DNA of 64,000 nucleotides, taken from contig NZ_JAQNDL010000001.1 of the NCBI RefSeq assembly GCF_028368995.1, positions 2,506,001 to 2,570,000 of the forward strand, read 5' to 3'. Each line of letters opens with the position of its first letter. Position 1 is the first letter of the stretch. The position numbers were made by a program, and so were the translations under genes. Under the pieces are notes generated by a model that saw only the letters and a program-made list of their open reading frames with translations, ran no database searches and had not been told where the DNA came from. The DNA is from Nannocystis bainbridge (GTDB lineage Bacteria; Myxococcota_A; Polyangia; Nannocystales; Nannocystaceae). Below, in pieces: positions 1 to 8,768 of the stretch.

Positions 1-171
1 GGTGTCGCAGTACTGGATGTCACCATAGGTGACCTTGACCGTGAACTGGGCCGGTACGACAGCGCCGTCCTGCGGCGCGACGATGACGACAGGATCCTCG
101 GCGCGCGCCTCCTGGCTGACAAACAGGCCGACGAGGCCGAAGAGCAGGGCGGATTTTTGGAGCACGAACAT
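1..171 (-). CDS. Secreted protein, N-terminal part only (runs off window)
   Basis: This is the start of a minus-strand gene cut by the window edge; 57 codons are visible. It opens with MFVLQKSALLFGLVG and a hydrophobic core ending in a signal-peptidase I type site (EARA, then EDPVV near residue 25). The mature part begins with VVIVAPQDGAVVPAQFTV, which resembles the start of an Ig-like surface domain. The start is supported by AAGGAG about 9 bases upstream (near 181-186). It diverges from the FG-GAP lipoprotein at 295. The function cannot be told from this fragment. Confidence 0.7.
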   Translation of the reverse strand, partial: MFVLQKSALLFGLVGLFVSQEARAEDPVVIVAPQDGAVVPAQFTVKVTYGDIQYCDT

Positions 172-294
172 CAGATCATCTCTCCTTGGGCGGTGCGGAT
201 CCCGTCGCCATGGTAGCAGCGCTCGTCATCTCTCGAGGTCTGGACACAGCGGTCTGCATGGCGCTAGGCTGAGCCGTCGTCTCGGAGCGAGCAC

Positions 295-1539
295 ATGCAA
301 ATTCGACGTTCCACCGCATGCATCGTGCTCGTCGCGCCTCTCGTTCTTTCAGGGTGTCAACCGGAGCCAGGCGGCCCCTCGAGCTCAGAAGCCGCGGAGA
401 CGAGCGATCCATCGGGCACCGCCGCGAGCTCCGGAACGCTGCCCACCGATGCGTCCAGCACGACCGACGGCGGCGGCCCGGCCGCTTGCAACAACGGCGA
501 GCTCGAGGTCGGCGAGGTGTGTCTGGGCGCCTGGACGCTGCTCGCGCAAGAGGGTACGGCCCCCCTGCGCCTGGCCGATCTGGACAACGACGAACGGACC
601 GATTTCGTCGCTGGATCCGCTCTGTTTCTCCAGCAACCCGACGGCACCTTCGCCTGGAGAGCGCCGCCGACCTCCGACGCTCCGCTCCAGGTCGGAGAGT
701 TCGACGACGACGGCAACTCCGACATCTTCACCTACGATTTTTACGCTGGGCAGGTGCATCGCTTCCAGGGCAACGGCGACGCGACCTTCCTCGCCCCGCC
801 GGTCACTTCGACGATCGGTGAGGTGCTGGGCTTGAGGGCGGTCGACATCGACGCGGACGGGCGTGACGAGCTCGCCGGCCTGGGCGACACGTTCGCGGGC
901 CCCATCAAGGTCTGGACCGCACGACCCGATGGTGGATTCGACCCGCTCGCTACGTACGCGTTGCCCGGGTTCGACTTCGAGGTCGCGGACTTCGACGCCG
1001 ACGGCCACCCCGACCTGGCCGTCGCGGGCCTCGATCTGTTTCAGATCCGGTGGGGCGCGGCAGACCTCGAGTTCAGCGACGGCTTCGATGTCATGCAGCT
1101 CGGAATGGCAGACATCGCGCTCGCACACGACGTGAGCGGGCCCGCGCTCGCCCTCTACTCGAACTTCATCCAATACCCGGCGCCCCCGCTCAATCGGTTG
1201 GTCCTCGGCTGGCCGGAGCGGGCGGATGTCGATTCCTGGCCGTTCGCGGCCCACGACCTCGGTGAAAACGACACCCTGGTCTCATCCCCCTCGTCCGCCG
1301 ATATGAACGCCGACGGGCTCGTCGATCTGCTCGTTCTGCTGCGCGACAACAAGGGCGGAGCCCGCCGGCTGGAAGTGCTCTGTCAGACGGCCGAGCTCGC
1401 GTTCTCCGTCTGTGCCAGCGCAGCTGTCGAGGTGGAGGCGAAGAGCGTGCATCCGCTGCACGCCAACGCCGACGCTGCGATCGATCTGCTCCTCGCCACC
1501 GAGTACGAAGGGATCTGGCTCGCGCTCGCCCAGCCTTGA
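295..1539 (+). CDS. FG-GAP/VCBS-repeat lipoprotein
   Basis: A 414-residue predicted lipoprotein. The signal peptide ends in lipobox LSGC with Cys21, followed by a Ser/Thr/Gly linker (about 22-62). The rest holds repeated Asp-rich calcium-loop motifs such as DLDNDERTD, EFDDDGNSD, DIDADGRDE, DFDADGHPD and DMNADGLVD. Their spacing fits blades of an integrin-like FG-GAP/VCBS propeller. Such proteins usually act at the cell surface in binding; the ligand is unknown. The Cys-containing stretch ACNNGELEVGEVC after the linker looks like a degenerate form of the Cys-rich repeat seen in other lipoproteins here. It stands alone. Confidence 0.85.
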   Translation: MQIRRSTACIVLVAPLVLSGCQPEPGGPSSSEAAETSDPSGTAASSGTLPTDASSTTDGGGPAACNNGELEVGEVCLGAWTLLAQEGTAPLRLADLDNDERTDFVAGSALFLQQPDGTFAWRAPPTSDAPLQVGEFDDDGNSDIFTYDFYAGQVHRFQGNGDATFLAPPVTSTIGEVLGLRAVDIDADGRDELAGLGDTFAGPIKVWTARPDGGFDPLATYALPGFDFEVADFDADGHPDLAVAGLDLFQIRWGAADLEFSDGFDVMQLGMADIALAHDVSGPALALYSNFIQYPAPPLNRLVLGWPERADVDSWPFAAHDLGENDTLVSSPSSADMNADGLVDLLVLLRDNKGGARRLEVLCQTAELAFSVCASAAVEVEAKSVHPLHANADAAIDLLLATEYEGIWLALAQP

Positions 1540-1637
1540 TCGCGCCGGTGGGACTCCGGCCGCAATCGGCGAGCTCAGCGCATCATCGCATCCTATAAGG
1601 CGTCGGCGCCGCAGTTTCCCACGAATGCGAGACGATC

Positions 1638-2330
1638 ATGCGATTTGTGCTGTCGCCCATCTCCTTGTCGCTCACCGCGCTGGCGATCATGAGTTGTAGC
1701 GCGGATCCTGGGGACGGGTCAGATACGCAGCCTACCGAAGACGCAGGGACGACGAGCTCGTCGGACACATCACCACCCGTGGGCGACACGACCGAAGCCT
1801 CGACCGGAGCTTCCGACGCGGAGGTCGAACCGAGCGCGTCCTGTCGTTGTGTGCTGCCCGATCATGCCGAGCTCGACTCCTATGATCATCAGGCCTGCGG
1901 CTGGGGGCCTTGTGGGTCGATTGAAGTCGCGTGCCAGGGAGGAAGTGAGCACGCGCCGCACCCGCTGTGTGACGCCGGTTACGGTGAGCTGGTCATGGAC
2001 ATCACAGCGCTCGATTGTGCCCTCGACATGCTCGTTCAAGGGGCGTCGGGCCTCGTACACTTCACGTTCTCCGCGGACCGGGGCGTCTCGCGGTCGGGCG
2101 GGTTCTTGCGGATTGGCGCCGGCCGCCTGGGTCTCTCGCGGACCTGGCAGTCTGCCGATCTGGGAGGCTTCGAATCGGCGCTCGAGCTCATCCCGCTGAA
2201 GAGCGCTGCCTATTTCGAGACGTGCCGAGCGATGCAAGACCCGGCCGAGCGCTACCTGTGCCTCAAGAAATGGTCGGATGGATCGGCGACCGAAGTCTGC
2301 GACGAGTCCATGCAATACTCCGATCTCTGA
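1638..2330 (+). CDS. Cys-rich lipoprotein, unknown function
   Basis: A 230-residue protein with a signal peptide and lipobox IMSC (Cys about residue 20), then an acidic Ser/Thr linker to about residue 65. The globular part holds a Cys-rich stretch (SCRCVLP, CGWGPCG, VACQGG, LCDAGYG) and a later CRAMQ/YLCLKKW segment with CDES near the C-terminus, so several disulfides are likely. I do not recognise a family. A TATAAG hexamer at 1594-1599 could be a -10 element about 40 bases upstream; no clear ribosome binding site is visible. Confidence 0.75.
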   Translation: MRFVLSPISLSLTALAIMSCSADPGDGSDTQPTEDAGTTSSSDTSPPVGDTTEASTGASDAEVEPSASCRCVLPDHAELDSYDHQACGWGPCGSIEVACQGGSEHAPHPLCDAGYGELVMDITALDCALDMLVQGASGLVHFTFSADRGVSRSGGFLRIGAGRLGLSRTWQSADLGGFESALELIPLKSAAYFETCRAMQDPAERYLCLKKWSDGSATEVCDESMQYSDL

Positions 2331-2485
2331 CGAGCCACGCTGGCCGCACCTCTTGGCATCGACAGTCGGTTGTACCGCGATGTGGGAATACCCGCTCGGC
2401 TTGATATCGAGCCCTTCGACCATCGCGGGGGGCCCTGGTTTCACATCACCGGCCAGGACAGTGACCCGCGCCGTGTGAACTCCGC

Positions 2486-2491
2486 TAACCT
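2486..2491 (+). promoter_or_regulatory. TANNNT -10-like element 8 nt before P450 start
   Basis: TAACCT lies 8 bases upstream of the ATG at 2500. This spacing would give a leaderless or nearly leaderless mRNA, as at several other genes here. A GGAGG at 2493-2497 overlaps the spacer, so a weak ribosome-binding role is also possible. Confidence 0.4.
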
Positions 2492-2499
2492 CGGAGGCC

Positions 2500-3705
2500 A
2501 TGCACGATCCACTCGGTTTGTACGCCCCCGAGAGTCGCGACGACCCCTACCCCGTGCTCGCCCGCCTGCGTCGCGAGGCCCCGCTCTACTTCGCCGGCAA
2601 CGAGGGCGCGGGCTCGTACATCGTCACGCGCTACGCCGACGTCGCCAGCGGCTTCCGCGATCCTCGCCTGTCGGCCAGTCGGGCCGAGGCGATGGCCAAG
2701 CGCTTGCCGCCCGAGGCGCGGCAGTGGGTCGCGCCGGTGATCGACAACCTCGCGCACTGGATCTTGCTGCGCGACCCGCCGGACCACACGCGCCTGCGCG
2801 GCCTGCTCAACCAGGCCTTCACGCCGCGCCTCATTGAAACCTGGCGGCCGCGGATCCAGCAGATCCTCGGCGAGCTGATGGCGGCGATCGAGCCGGGCGA
2901 GGTCGATCTGGTGCACGCGCTGGCGGCCCCGCTGCCGGTGCTGGTGATCGGCGACATGCTCGGCCTGCCGCCCGAGGATCGCCACCGCCTCAAGGCCTGC
3001 TCCGACGCGATCGCCGGCTTCTTCGGCGCCAGCGCCATGAGCCAGCAGCTGCTCGCCGGCGCCCGCGCGGCAATCCTCGAGCTCGAGGACTACTTCCGCA
3101 AGGCGATCGCCGAGCGGCGCGAAGCCCCGCGCCAGGACCTGCTCTCGGCCCTCGTCGTCGCCGAGGAGCAAGGCTCGGTGCTCAGCGAGCAGGAGCTGCT
3201 GTCGACCTGCACTGCGATCCTGTTCGGCGGCCACGAGACCACCACCAACCTGATCGCCAACACCGTCTACAGCCTGCTGCGCTTCCCCGACCAGCTGCAG
3301 CGGCTGCGCGACGAACCTGGCCTTTTGGCCAGCGCGATCGAGGAGGTCCTGCGCTTTGAGTGCCCCGTCTCGCGCATGGGCCGGGTCGCGCGCGTCGAGT
3401 TCGAGTGGCACGGCCAGCAGCTCAATGCCGGCGATCGTCTGTTCCTCTCGTTCGCGGCCGCCAACCGCGACGAGGCCCAGTTCCCCGAGCCCGACCGCTT
3501 CGACATCGCCCGCGCCGACAACCGCCACCTCGGGTTCTCGGTCGGCCCGCACTACTGCATCGGCGCCGCCCTCGGCCGCATGGAAGCCCGCCTCGCGCTC
3601 GAGGCCCTCCTGAAATTCCCGCGCTGGGAGCTGCGCGAGAAGCCGACCTGGCTCGACAACCTCACCGTGCGCGGCCCGAACTTCTTGCGGGTCGCCCTCA
3701 CCTGA
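2500..3705 (+). CDS. Cytochrome P450 (bacterial class I type)
   Basis: A 401-residue soluble P450 mono-oxygenase, full length for bacterial CYPs. It shows the oxygen-activating I-helix GGHETTT (about residue 245), the K-helix ExxR as EEVLR (about 285), and the heme loop FSVGPHYCIGAALG with Cys353 as the iron ligand. It needs a ferredoxin and ferredoxin reductase for electrons, and none is encoded nearby. There is no polyketide, NRPS or terpene gene next to it, so the substrate cannot be inferred. HETT rather than AGxDT in the I-helix sets it apart from the P450 at 58.3 kb. The start is the only suitable ATG and has TAACCT just upstream. Confidence 0.95.
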   Translation: MHDPLGLYAPESRDDPYPVLARLRREAPLYFAGNEGAGSYIVTRYADVASGFRDPRLSASRAEAMAKRLPPEARQWVAPVIDNLAHWILLRDPPDHTRLRGLLNQAFTPRLIETWRPRIQQILGELMAAIEPGEVDLVHALAAPLPVLVIGDMLGLPPEDRHRLKACSDAIAGFFGASAMSQQLLAGARAAILELEDYFRKAIAERREAPRQDLLSALVVAEEQGSVLSEQELLSTCTAILFGGHETTTNLIANTVYSLLRFPDQLQRLRDEPGLLASAIEEVLRFECPVSRMGRVARVEFEWHGQQLNAGDRLFLSFAAANRDEAQFPEPDRFDIARADNRHLGFSVGPHYCIGAALGRMEARLALEALLKFPRWELREKPTWLDNLTVRGPNFLRVALT

Positions 3706-3721
3706 TACATGCTCCCGAGCG

Positions 3722-4711
3722 ATGCTGCTTCCACGGTTCCTCCTGACCATCCTGCCGCTCGCTGCGGTCGCGGGCGGCTGTGGCGAGGAATGTCCGCGGT
3801 GGGAGAGCGAGCCGCTCGATCCGCGGATCTCCAGGATCGACGGCAACGTCGGGATCGCCGAATCCGGCGAAGTCTTCTACCCCGCCCCGGACGGCGGCCA
3901 GGTGTTTACCTTCCAGGTCTACACCGAACTCGGGACGCCGCTGTACGGCCTCGCCGGCAATCAACCCACCATGTTGGCCGCGGGTGAGGCCGGGGCGATC
4001 TTCTTCTCGGAGTCGCCGAACACGACCTGGGAACGAGCCATCACGCCGTCGATCGCGGAGGACCTGCTGGCGGTCCGGATCACCTGCCAGATCGCCGAGG
4101 GCACGGCGATCATGTCCGAGGTCGCGGTCGCGGTCGGCGAATCCGGGCGGATCGTTCGCAGCACCTCGAGCGGGATGGCCTGGGAGCTCGTCGAGTCGCC
4201 GACCTCCCGCACGCTCCGCAGCGTCGCCACCGGTATCGGCGAGCAATCCGACATCGTCGTCGCCGTCGGTGACGCCGGCACGATCGTGCGCTCGGCCGAC
4301 CAGGGCGCGACCTGGGAAACAATCACTTCCGGCACCGCGCAGGACCTCGCGTGGGTCGACTTCATCACGCCGTGCCATGTCGAGGCCAGTCACTGGGACC
4401 GGCCGTGGTGGGGGCTCGCCGTCGGTGCTGGAGGCACGGTGTTGCGCTCCATCGATGACGGCCTCTCGTGGCAGGCGCTCGACCTCGGCATCTCCGACGA
4501 CCTCCGGCAAGTGCACGTCCACAGCGACACCCTCTTCCTCGGTGAAGGTCGTCTGTGGCGCTGGGGAGGCAACCTCGATCTCCCCATGGTCTTCCACGAC
4601 TTCGAGCAGGCGATCGACTGGTACGCCGACGATCCGAATCGCCCGAAGACCGGCGGCGAGGGCCAGCTGTTCTGGCTGCGGAAAGGCGGCTACTGCCCGA
4701 ACTCGAACTGA
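3722..4711 (+). CDS. BNR/Ycf48-like propeller lipoprotein
   Basis: A 329-residue predicted lipoprotein, lipobox AGGC (Cys about residue 20). The body has repeats of the type AVGESGRIVRSTSSGMAW, AVGDAGTIVRSADQGATW and AVGAGGTVLRSIDDGLSW. These are typical of sialidase/BNR or Ycf48-like beta-propellers, with Asp-box-like S-x-D-x-G-x-x-W signatures. It is probably a periplasmic or surface scaffold; no catalytic residues are identifiable. It follows the P450 by 16 bases on the same strand and may be read through from it. It is convergent with the next gene, with only four bases between the stops. Confidence 0.8.
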   Translation: MLLPRFLLTILPLAAVAGGCGEECPRWESEPLDPRISRIDGNVGIAESGEVFYPAPDGGQVFTFQVYTELGTPLYGLAGNQPTMLAAGEAGAIFFSESPNTTWERAITPSIAEDLLAVRITCQIAEGTAIMSEVAVAVGESGRIVRSTSSGMAWELVESPTSRTLRSVATGIGEQSDIVVAVGDAGTIVRSADQGATWETITSGTAQDLAWVDFITPCHVEASHWDRPWWGLAVGAGGTVLRSIDDGLSWQALDLGISDDLRQVHVHSDTLFLGEGRLWRWGGNLDLPMVFHDFEQAIDWYADDPNRPKTGGEGQLFWLRKGGYCPNSN

Positions 4712-4719
4712 CGCGTCAG
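4708..4719. terminator. Palindrome spanning two convergent stop codons
   Basis: The 12-base perfect palindrome CTGACGCGTCAG contains the TGA of the plus-strand gene (4709-4711) and the TGA of the minus-strand gene (4716-4718). It may be coincidence, but it could act as a small bidirectional hairpin. Confidence 0.3.
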
Positions 4720-5654
4720 CGCACCCGTCGCCGGCGCCATGCCAGCCCGACGACCACCAGCCCGGACAAGCCCGCTCCATCACCGCCGCCGCGGCAGCCG
4801 CAGCCCTCCTTGCCCGTGTCCGTGGCCCCGTCGCCCGCGCTCGCCCCGTCACTCGTGGTGGTGTCCGGTGCCTCGCTCGGCAAGCTGTCGGCCCCGCTGA
4901 TCTCCGACGTCGACTCGCTGTCACTCGTCGAAGTCGTCGACTCCCCGCTCGTGCCCTCGCCCGTCGTCGTCGGCAGCCCCGTGCTCGTCGCTTCACCCGT
5001 CGTCGCTTCGCCGCCCGTGTCGCTCGTGGTCGTCCCGGGCTCGCCCGTCGTGTCCCCGCTCGTCTCGCCGGTCGTCGACTCCCCGCCGGTCGTCTCCTCG
5101 CCGAGCGGCGCCGGCGGCTCGTACGTGCTGCCCGGCTCGACCAGCGTGATGACCATGCGGACTTCGGTTGGCATGTAAAGCGCCGCCGTCTCGGGCCCGA
5201 CGTTGTCGGCCGACGGCTTGCCGTTCATCGTGTCCTTGAGGATGCACGCGAACTTGTTGACGCCCTGCTTCCAGTCGACGAACTGGTTCGGCGGCGACCA
5301 GAACTGCGCGAACGTCGACTCCCACGCGTAGATCCCGACCTCGGTGTACGTCGGCGACTGCAGCGTGCACGCGTACGTCGGGTTGGCCTCGAAGCACACC
5401 TGGAACTTCGTCTCCTGCGCCGTCGGCTTGCTCAGCACCTCGAGGTGGACCCACACCGAGCCCTTCGTCCAGTCGATCGGGCTCGTCCAGTCCGTCGGCA
5501 CCTCTCCCGTCGGCATCACCCGGTAGTGCGAATCGGCGAGCTCGGGCGCGTGCACCCACGTCTCGTCCATCACCACCAATTGCCCCGCCTGCGCCTCCCA
5601 GCTCGTCGCCGCGACGCCTGCCGCGATTGCGAGCGCCAGTCCCTTCGTGCTCAT
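4716..5654 (-). CDS. Secreted protein with MYXO-CTERM-like tail
   Basis: A 312-residue exported protein. The signal peptide ends near SWEAQA/GQL (about residue 23). It is followed by a globular domain of about 150 residues rich in Trp and Tyr (DETWVHAPEL, VCFEANPTYAC, FAQFWSPPNQFVDW), then a long Thr/Gly/Glu/Ser linker (TTGE-type repeats). The C-terminus is GCGCRGGGDGAGLSGLVVVG followed by LAWRRRRVR. The tail of Cys, short hydrophobic helix and Arg cluster is the MYXO-CTERM sorting signal type, which implies cell-surface anchoring. The start is set by TACTTT 7 bases upstream. I do not recognise the globular domain. Confidence 0.8.
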   Translation of the reverse strand: MSTKGLALAIAAGVAATSWEAQAGQLVVMDETWVHAPELADSHYRVMPTGEVPTDWTSPIDWTKGSVWVHLEVLSKPTAQETKFQVCFEANPTYACTLQSPTYTEVGIYAWESTFAQFWSPPNQFVDWKQGVNKFACILKDTMNGKPSADNVGPETAALYMPTEVRMVITLVEPGSTYEPPAPLGEETTGGESTTGETSGDTTGEPGTTTSDTGGEATTGEATSTGLPTTTGEGTSGESTTSTSDSESTSEISGADSLPSEAPDTTTSDGASAGDGATDTGKEGCGCRGGGDGAGLSGLVVVGLAWRRRRVR

Positions 5655-5661
5655 GCCGGCC

Positions 5662-5667
5662 AAAGTA
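5662..5667 (-). promoter_or_regulatory. TANNNT -10-like element 7 nt before start
   Basis: TACTTT on the minus strand ends 7 bases before the ATG at 5654; no Shine-Dalgarno sequence fits in the gap. This is a leaderless-type arrangement. Confidence 0.4.
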
Positions 5668-5778
5668 TCGACCACGGCGGACCCTCGCCACCGCGATCGT
5701 CGTGCGCGCGGACGGGGCCGCGCCCGCGACGCGTGGGGGCCGCGCCCCACTCGGCGATCGCCGGGCCTGCAGACGCGC

Positions 5779-6750
5779 TCACGAGCGCTTGTACGTCAGC
5801 GCGTACTTGAGCGGCTCCGGCAGCCGGCTCGACGTGATCGTCACGCTCATCGTCAGCCTGTCGCCCGTCTCGTCGAGCGTGAACGTGCTGCGGCGCCCGC
5901 CGTCGTCGGCCTTGAAGTCCATCACCAGGCGACCCTTGACGATCGAGAACGCGACCGTCAGCGGCGAGCCGTCGTCGGAGGTCCACGCCACCGCCGAGCC
6001 GCCGATCGTGCCCGTGACCGTGCGCCCCGCGGCGAACGTCGCAGTCACTCTGGTGCCGTCGACCGCGAACGTGATCTGATCGCGGATGGGGTTGGCCGCG
6101 GTGAGCCGCTTGCGGCCGATCCCGCGGATCAGCGCGTTCAGCTGCTGCACCGTCGTCTCGATCGCCTCGGTCAGCTTGGTGCGCTGGGCCTCGCCGCCGG
6201 CGTAGCGGAACGTCCCGGCGAAGCGCGCCTGCTCGGGCTGGGCCGGCGCCGCCGGGGCTGGCGCGGGCGTCGGTGCAGGCGTCGGCGCGGGCGTCGGCGC
6301 GGGCGTCGGTTGCGGGATGTCCTTCGGGACAGGTTCCACCGGCGCGGGCGTCGTCGGTGACTTGTCCTTCGGGACAGGTTGATTCTCGCCCGTCGGCTTG
6401 ACCTTCTTCGCCGGCGCCGCCTTCTCGCCGTCCGGCTTGACCTCGGCGACCGCGCTCGCGGGGGTCGGCTCCGCGGTCGTCGGCCCCGGCTCACCCGCCA
6501 CCGTCGTCGGCGCCGGCTCGCCCGCCACCGCCGTCGTCGGCGCCGGTTCGGCGGCCGCGATCACCGGCACGGTCTTCGCCTCCTCCGCCGCGTCCTCGAC
6601 CTCCGCCTTGGCCCCCTTGGCCTCGTCGGCGAACGGATCGTCGAACTCCTCGGGCGCGGCCGCGGGCGCCGGCGGGGGCGTTGCTTCACCGCATCCGACA
6701 GCGAGGACGGTCGCGCACACGAGGACTCGGCGGAGCGGAACCAGGAGCAT
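5779..6750 (-). CDS. Lipoprotein with long Ala/Pro/Thr linker
   Basis: A 323-residue protein with a lipoprotein signal (VLAVGCGEA, Cys about residue 20). An acidic/Ala segment follows, then a low-complexity linker of repeats such as AAEPAPTTAVAGEPAPTT and (PTPA)n to about residue 175. The C-terminal domain of about 145 residues is beta-rich (FAGTFRYAGG, VTATFAAGRTVTGTIG, RLTMSVTITSS) and unidentified. The ATG at 6750 is preferred to one at 6762 because TATGGT lies 7 bases before it. Two TGTCC-TTCG-GGACA hairpin elements fall inside the linker and each encodes part of a PVPKD motif. Confidence 0.75.
   Translation of the reverse strand: MLLVPLRRVLVCATVLAVGCGEATPPPAPAAAPEEFDDPFADEAKGAKAEVEDAAEEAKTVPVIAAAEPAPTTAVAGEPAPTTVAGEPGPTTAEPTPASAVAEVKPDGEKAAPAKKVKPTGENQPVPKDKSPTTPAPVEPVPKDIPQPTPAPTPAPTPAPTPAPAPAAPAQPEQARFAGTFRYAGGEAQRTKLTEAIETTVQQLNALIRGIGRKRLTAANPIRDQITFAVDGTRVTATFAAGRTVTGTIGGSAVAWTSDDGSPLTVAFSIVKGRLVMDFKADDGGRRSTFTLDETGDRLTMSVTITSSRLPEPLKYALTYKRS
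6318..6331. repeat. TGTCC-TTCG-GGACA hairpin (14-mer family)
   Basis: A perfect 5-bp stem with a TTCG loop, the classical stable UUCG tetraloop in RNA. It lies inside the linker codons of the minus-strand lipoprotein. It is the first member of the window-wide 14-base repeat family. Confidence 0.8.
6363..6376. repeat. TGTCC-TTCG-GGACA hairpin (14-mer family)
   Basis: An identical hairpin 45 bases from the previous one, so both are read in the same codon frame of the lipoprotein linker. Confidence 0.8.
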
Positions 6751-6757
6751 CCTCGCC

Positions 6758-6763
6758 ACCATA
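6758..6763 (-). promoter_or_regulatory. TANNNT -10-like element 7 nt before start
   Basis: TATGGT on the minus strand ends 7 bases before the ATG at 6750 and argues for that start over the upstream ATG at 6762. Confidence 0.4.
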
Positions 6764-6885
6764 GCAGCGAACCCACGCGGTCGCGCGCTCGGGCATCGCC
6801 CGACGAACGCCGCGACCGGGGCCTTTCGGCCAGGTCACGTCGCTCCTCGTGCACGCAGGAGCTCGCGGCGCGCCCTCCTCGCGCC

Positions 6886-7506
6886 TCAACTCGACCCGAC
6901 CGCCGCGACTTCCTTCTTCGCCAGCCACGGGCTCGACTCGGCCGGCGCCAGGCTCTGCAGCGTCTCGTCGATCCCCGCCGAATCGGCGGCGTCCGCCAGC
7001 TCCGGGATGCTCTCGTGGTCCCGCAGCCAGATCCCCTCGCGCACCCCCACCGACGCGTCGAACTCCGGCAGGAACACCGCGATTCGCCCGCTGCGCCCGC
7101 GGATCGGCTGCTTCGGCGCCTGCACGAAGCGCACCGGCCCGCGGATCCGCGAGCGCGTCGACTCCGACACCACGATCGGGCTCGCCAGCTGCTTCGTCAG
7201 CGCCTCGAGCCGCGACGCCACATTGACCACGTCGCCGATCGCCGTGTACTCGCGGCGGCGCGGCGAGCCGATGTCGCCGACGATCACCCGCCCGCTGTGC
7301 AGCGCGACCCCGATCTTCAGCGGCGGCCCCCCGGCGCCCTCGCGGCGGAGGTTGAACCGGCGCAGCGCCTCTTGCATGTGCAGCGCGCACCACATCGCCC
7401 GGTCGGCGTGATGCCGAGCCGGGACCAGTTCATCGCAGTCGCCGTGGATCATACGCCCTCGATCCATCGACCGATCGTGCGAGGCGCTCGCGCGTGCGCG
7501 CGGCAT
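6886..7506 (-). pseudogene. 5'-truncated class III adenylate/guanylate cyclase
   Basis: The frame encodes only the C-terminal half of a class III nucleotidyl cyclase domain. It begins near the GDG motif region (HGDCDELV) and continues through HADRAM...ALHMQEAL, IGVALHSGRVIVGDIGS, RREYTAIGDVVNVASRLE and the PIVVSEST strand. The first half, with the metal-binding FxDxxGFT segment, is missing. Only 70 bases separate the frame from the divergent vWA gene, so the missing part is not nearby. The remaining domain keeps the family's conserved glycines and Asn (DVVNVASR). A cyclase lacking the first metal Asp should be inactive alone. It is either a decayed gene or an unusual short regulatory form. 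Confidence 0.7.
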
Positions 7507-7564
7507 CCGGTCAAGGTTGTGTAAAAGCCCACGCGGCCCTGCAGCGGCCTCGTCGTGTCACGCG

Positions 7565-7570
7565 TACGGT
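7565..7570 (+). promoter_or_regulatory. TANNNT -10-like element 6 nt before start
   Basis: TACGGT ends 6 bases before the ATG at 7577; no ribosome binding site is visible. Confidence 0.4.
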
Positions 7571-7576
7571 GCGGAC

Positions 7577-8761
7577 ATGCGTCACCGCCCCATGGAAGTC
7601 CTCGCCGCCAGCGCCATCGCCGTCTGCTGCCTCGCCCTGGCGCTTCATCCCACGCTGCGCAGCCCTGTCGAGCCCGCCGCGGCGCCGACCTTCGAGACGG
7701 TCCCGACGGTCGTCCAGACACCGACGCAACCGTCCGCGGCCGCGCGCCCCCGCATCGACGTCGTGTTCGTCCTCGACACCACGGGAAGCATGTCGGGGCT
7801 CATCGAGGGCGCGAAGCAGAAGATTTGGGCGATCGCCAACCGCCTCGCATCGGGCGAGCCACGACCCGAGCTGCGCATCGGCCTCGTCGCCTACCGCGAT
7901 CTCGGTGACGAATACGTCACGAAGCGGTTCGACTTCTCGAGCGACATGGACGCCGTCTACGCCGAGCTGCTCGGCTACGAGGTCGGTGGCGGCGGCGATC
8001 ATCCCGAGCACGTCGGCCGCGGCCTCGAGGACGCCATCGACCGCATGCAGTGGAGCGACGGCGACAAGGCCCTGCGCCTCGTCTTCCTCGTCGGCGACGC
8101 CCCGCCGCACGACGATTATGGCGACGACCCGACCACCGCCGAGCTGGCCAAACGCGCCGCCGGGCGCGGCATCGTCATCAACACCGTGCAGTGCGGCCTG
8201 TCGCCCGAGGCCGAGACCGCGTGGCGAGCGATCGCCGCCGCCACCAACGGCGAGTACAGCCAGATCGCCCAGAACGGCGGCGTCGTCGCCGTCGCCACGC
8301 CCTTCGACGGGCGCCTGCAGCAGCTCAACAACCAGCTCTCCGCCACCGTGCTCACCTGGGGCAGCCACGGCGACAAGCTGAACGCGCAGGTCAAGCTCGG
8401 CAACCGCATGGCGATGTCGGCCAGCGCCGCCGCCGAGGCTGCCAGCTACAGCGCCAAGATCGATCGCATGAACAACGAGGACCTGCTCGGCGCGCTCGAC
8501 GGCGGCCAGGCCCTCGTCGACATCCCGACCGACCAGCTGCCCGACGTCATGAAGACGATGACGCAGCAGCAGCAGGTCACCCACGTGGCCGACATCCGCC
8601 GCCAGCGGACCGCCGTGAACGAGGAGATCCGCGCCCTCTCGGTCCAGCGCGACGCCTTCCTGCGCGACGCCGAGAAGGCCGCCGGCGTCGGCGGCGGCTT
8701 CGACGGGAACGTCACCGAGACCCTGCGCCGCCAGGCCGCCTCGATCGGCGTCTCGTACTGA
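7577..8761 (+). CDS. Membrane-anchored vWA-domain protein
   Basis: A 394-residue protein with an N-terminal membrane segment (AASAIAVCCLALALHP, about 10-25) and a Thr/Pro linker. The von Willebrand A domain starts at about residue 60. The MIDAS motif is intact as VFVLDTTGSMSG (DxTGS), followed by RIGLVAYRDLGDE and LVFLVGDAPPHDD, as expected for a metal-dependent adhesion site. The C-terminal third (about 270-394) is helical and contains an R/E/Q-rich stretch (QQQQVTHVADIRRQ). It is probably an envelope protein-binding module; no catalytic function is implied. It is divergent from the truncated cyclase and followed by a 14-mer array 7 bases past its stop. Confidence 0.85.
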   Translation: MRHRPMEVLAASAIAVCCLALALHPTLRSPVEPAAAPTFETVPTVVQTPTQPSAAARPRIDVVFVLDTTGSMSGLIEGAKQKIWAIANRLASGEPRPELRIGLVAYRDLGDEYVTKRFDFSSDMDAVYAELLGYEVGGGGDHPEHVGRGLEDAIDRMQWSDGDKALRLVFLVGDAPPHDDYGDDPTTAELAKRAAGRGIVINTVQCGLSPEAETAWRAIAAATNGEYSQIAQNGGVVAVATPFDGRLQQLNNQLSATVLTWGSHGDKLNAQVKLGNRMAMSASAAAEAASYSAKIDRMNNEDLLGALDGGQALVDIPTDQLPDVMKTMTQQQQVTHVADIRRQRTAVNEEIRALSVQRDAFLRDAEKAAGVGGGFDGNVTETLRRQAASIGVSY

Positions 8762-8768
8762 ACCTTTT

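Noticed and set aside
1770..2501. Minus-strand 243-residue frame with a protein-like first 60 residues
   Set aside because: Only the part over the 169-base gap looks plausible; the rest is antisense to the Cys-rich lipoprotein. Too weak to call.
2500..3705. Secondary-metabolite gene cluster around the P450s
   Set aside because: Neither P450 has PKS, NRPS, terpene or tailoring genes nearby, and the two are 55 kb apart and dissimilar.
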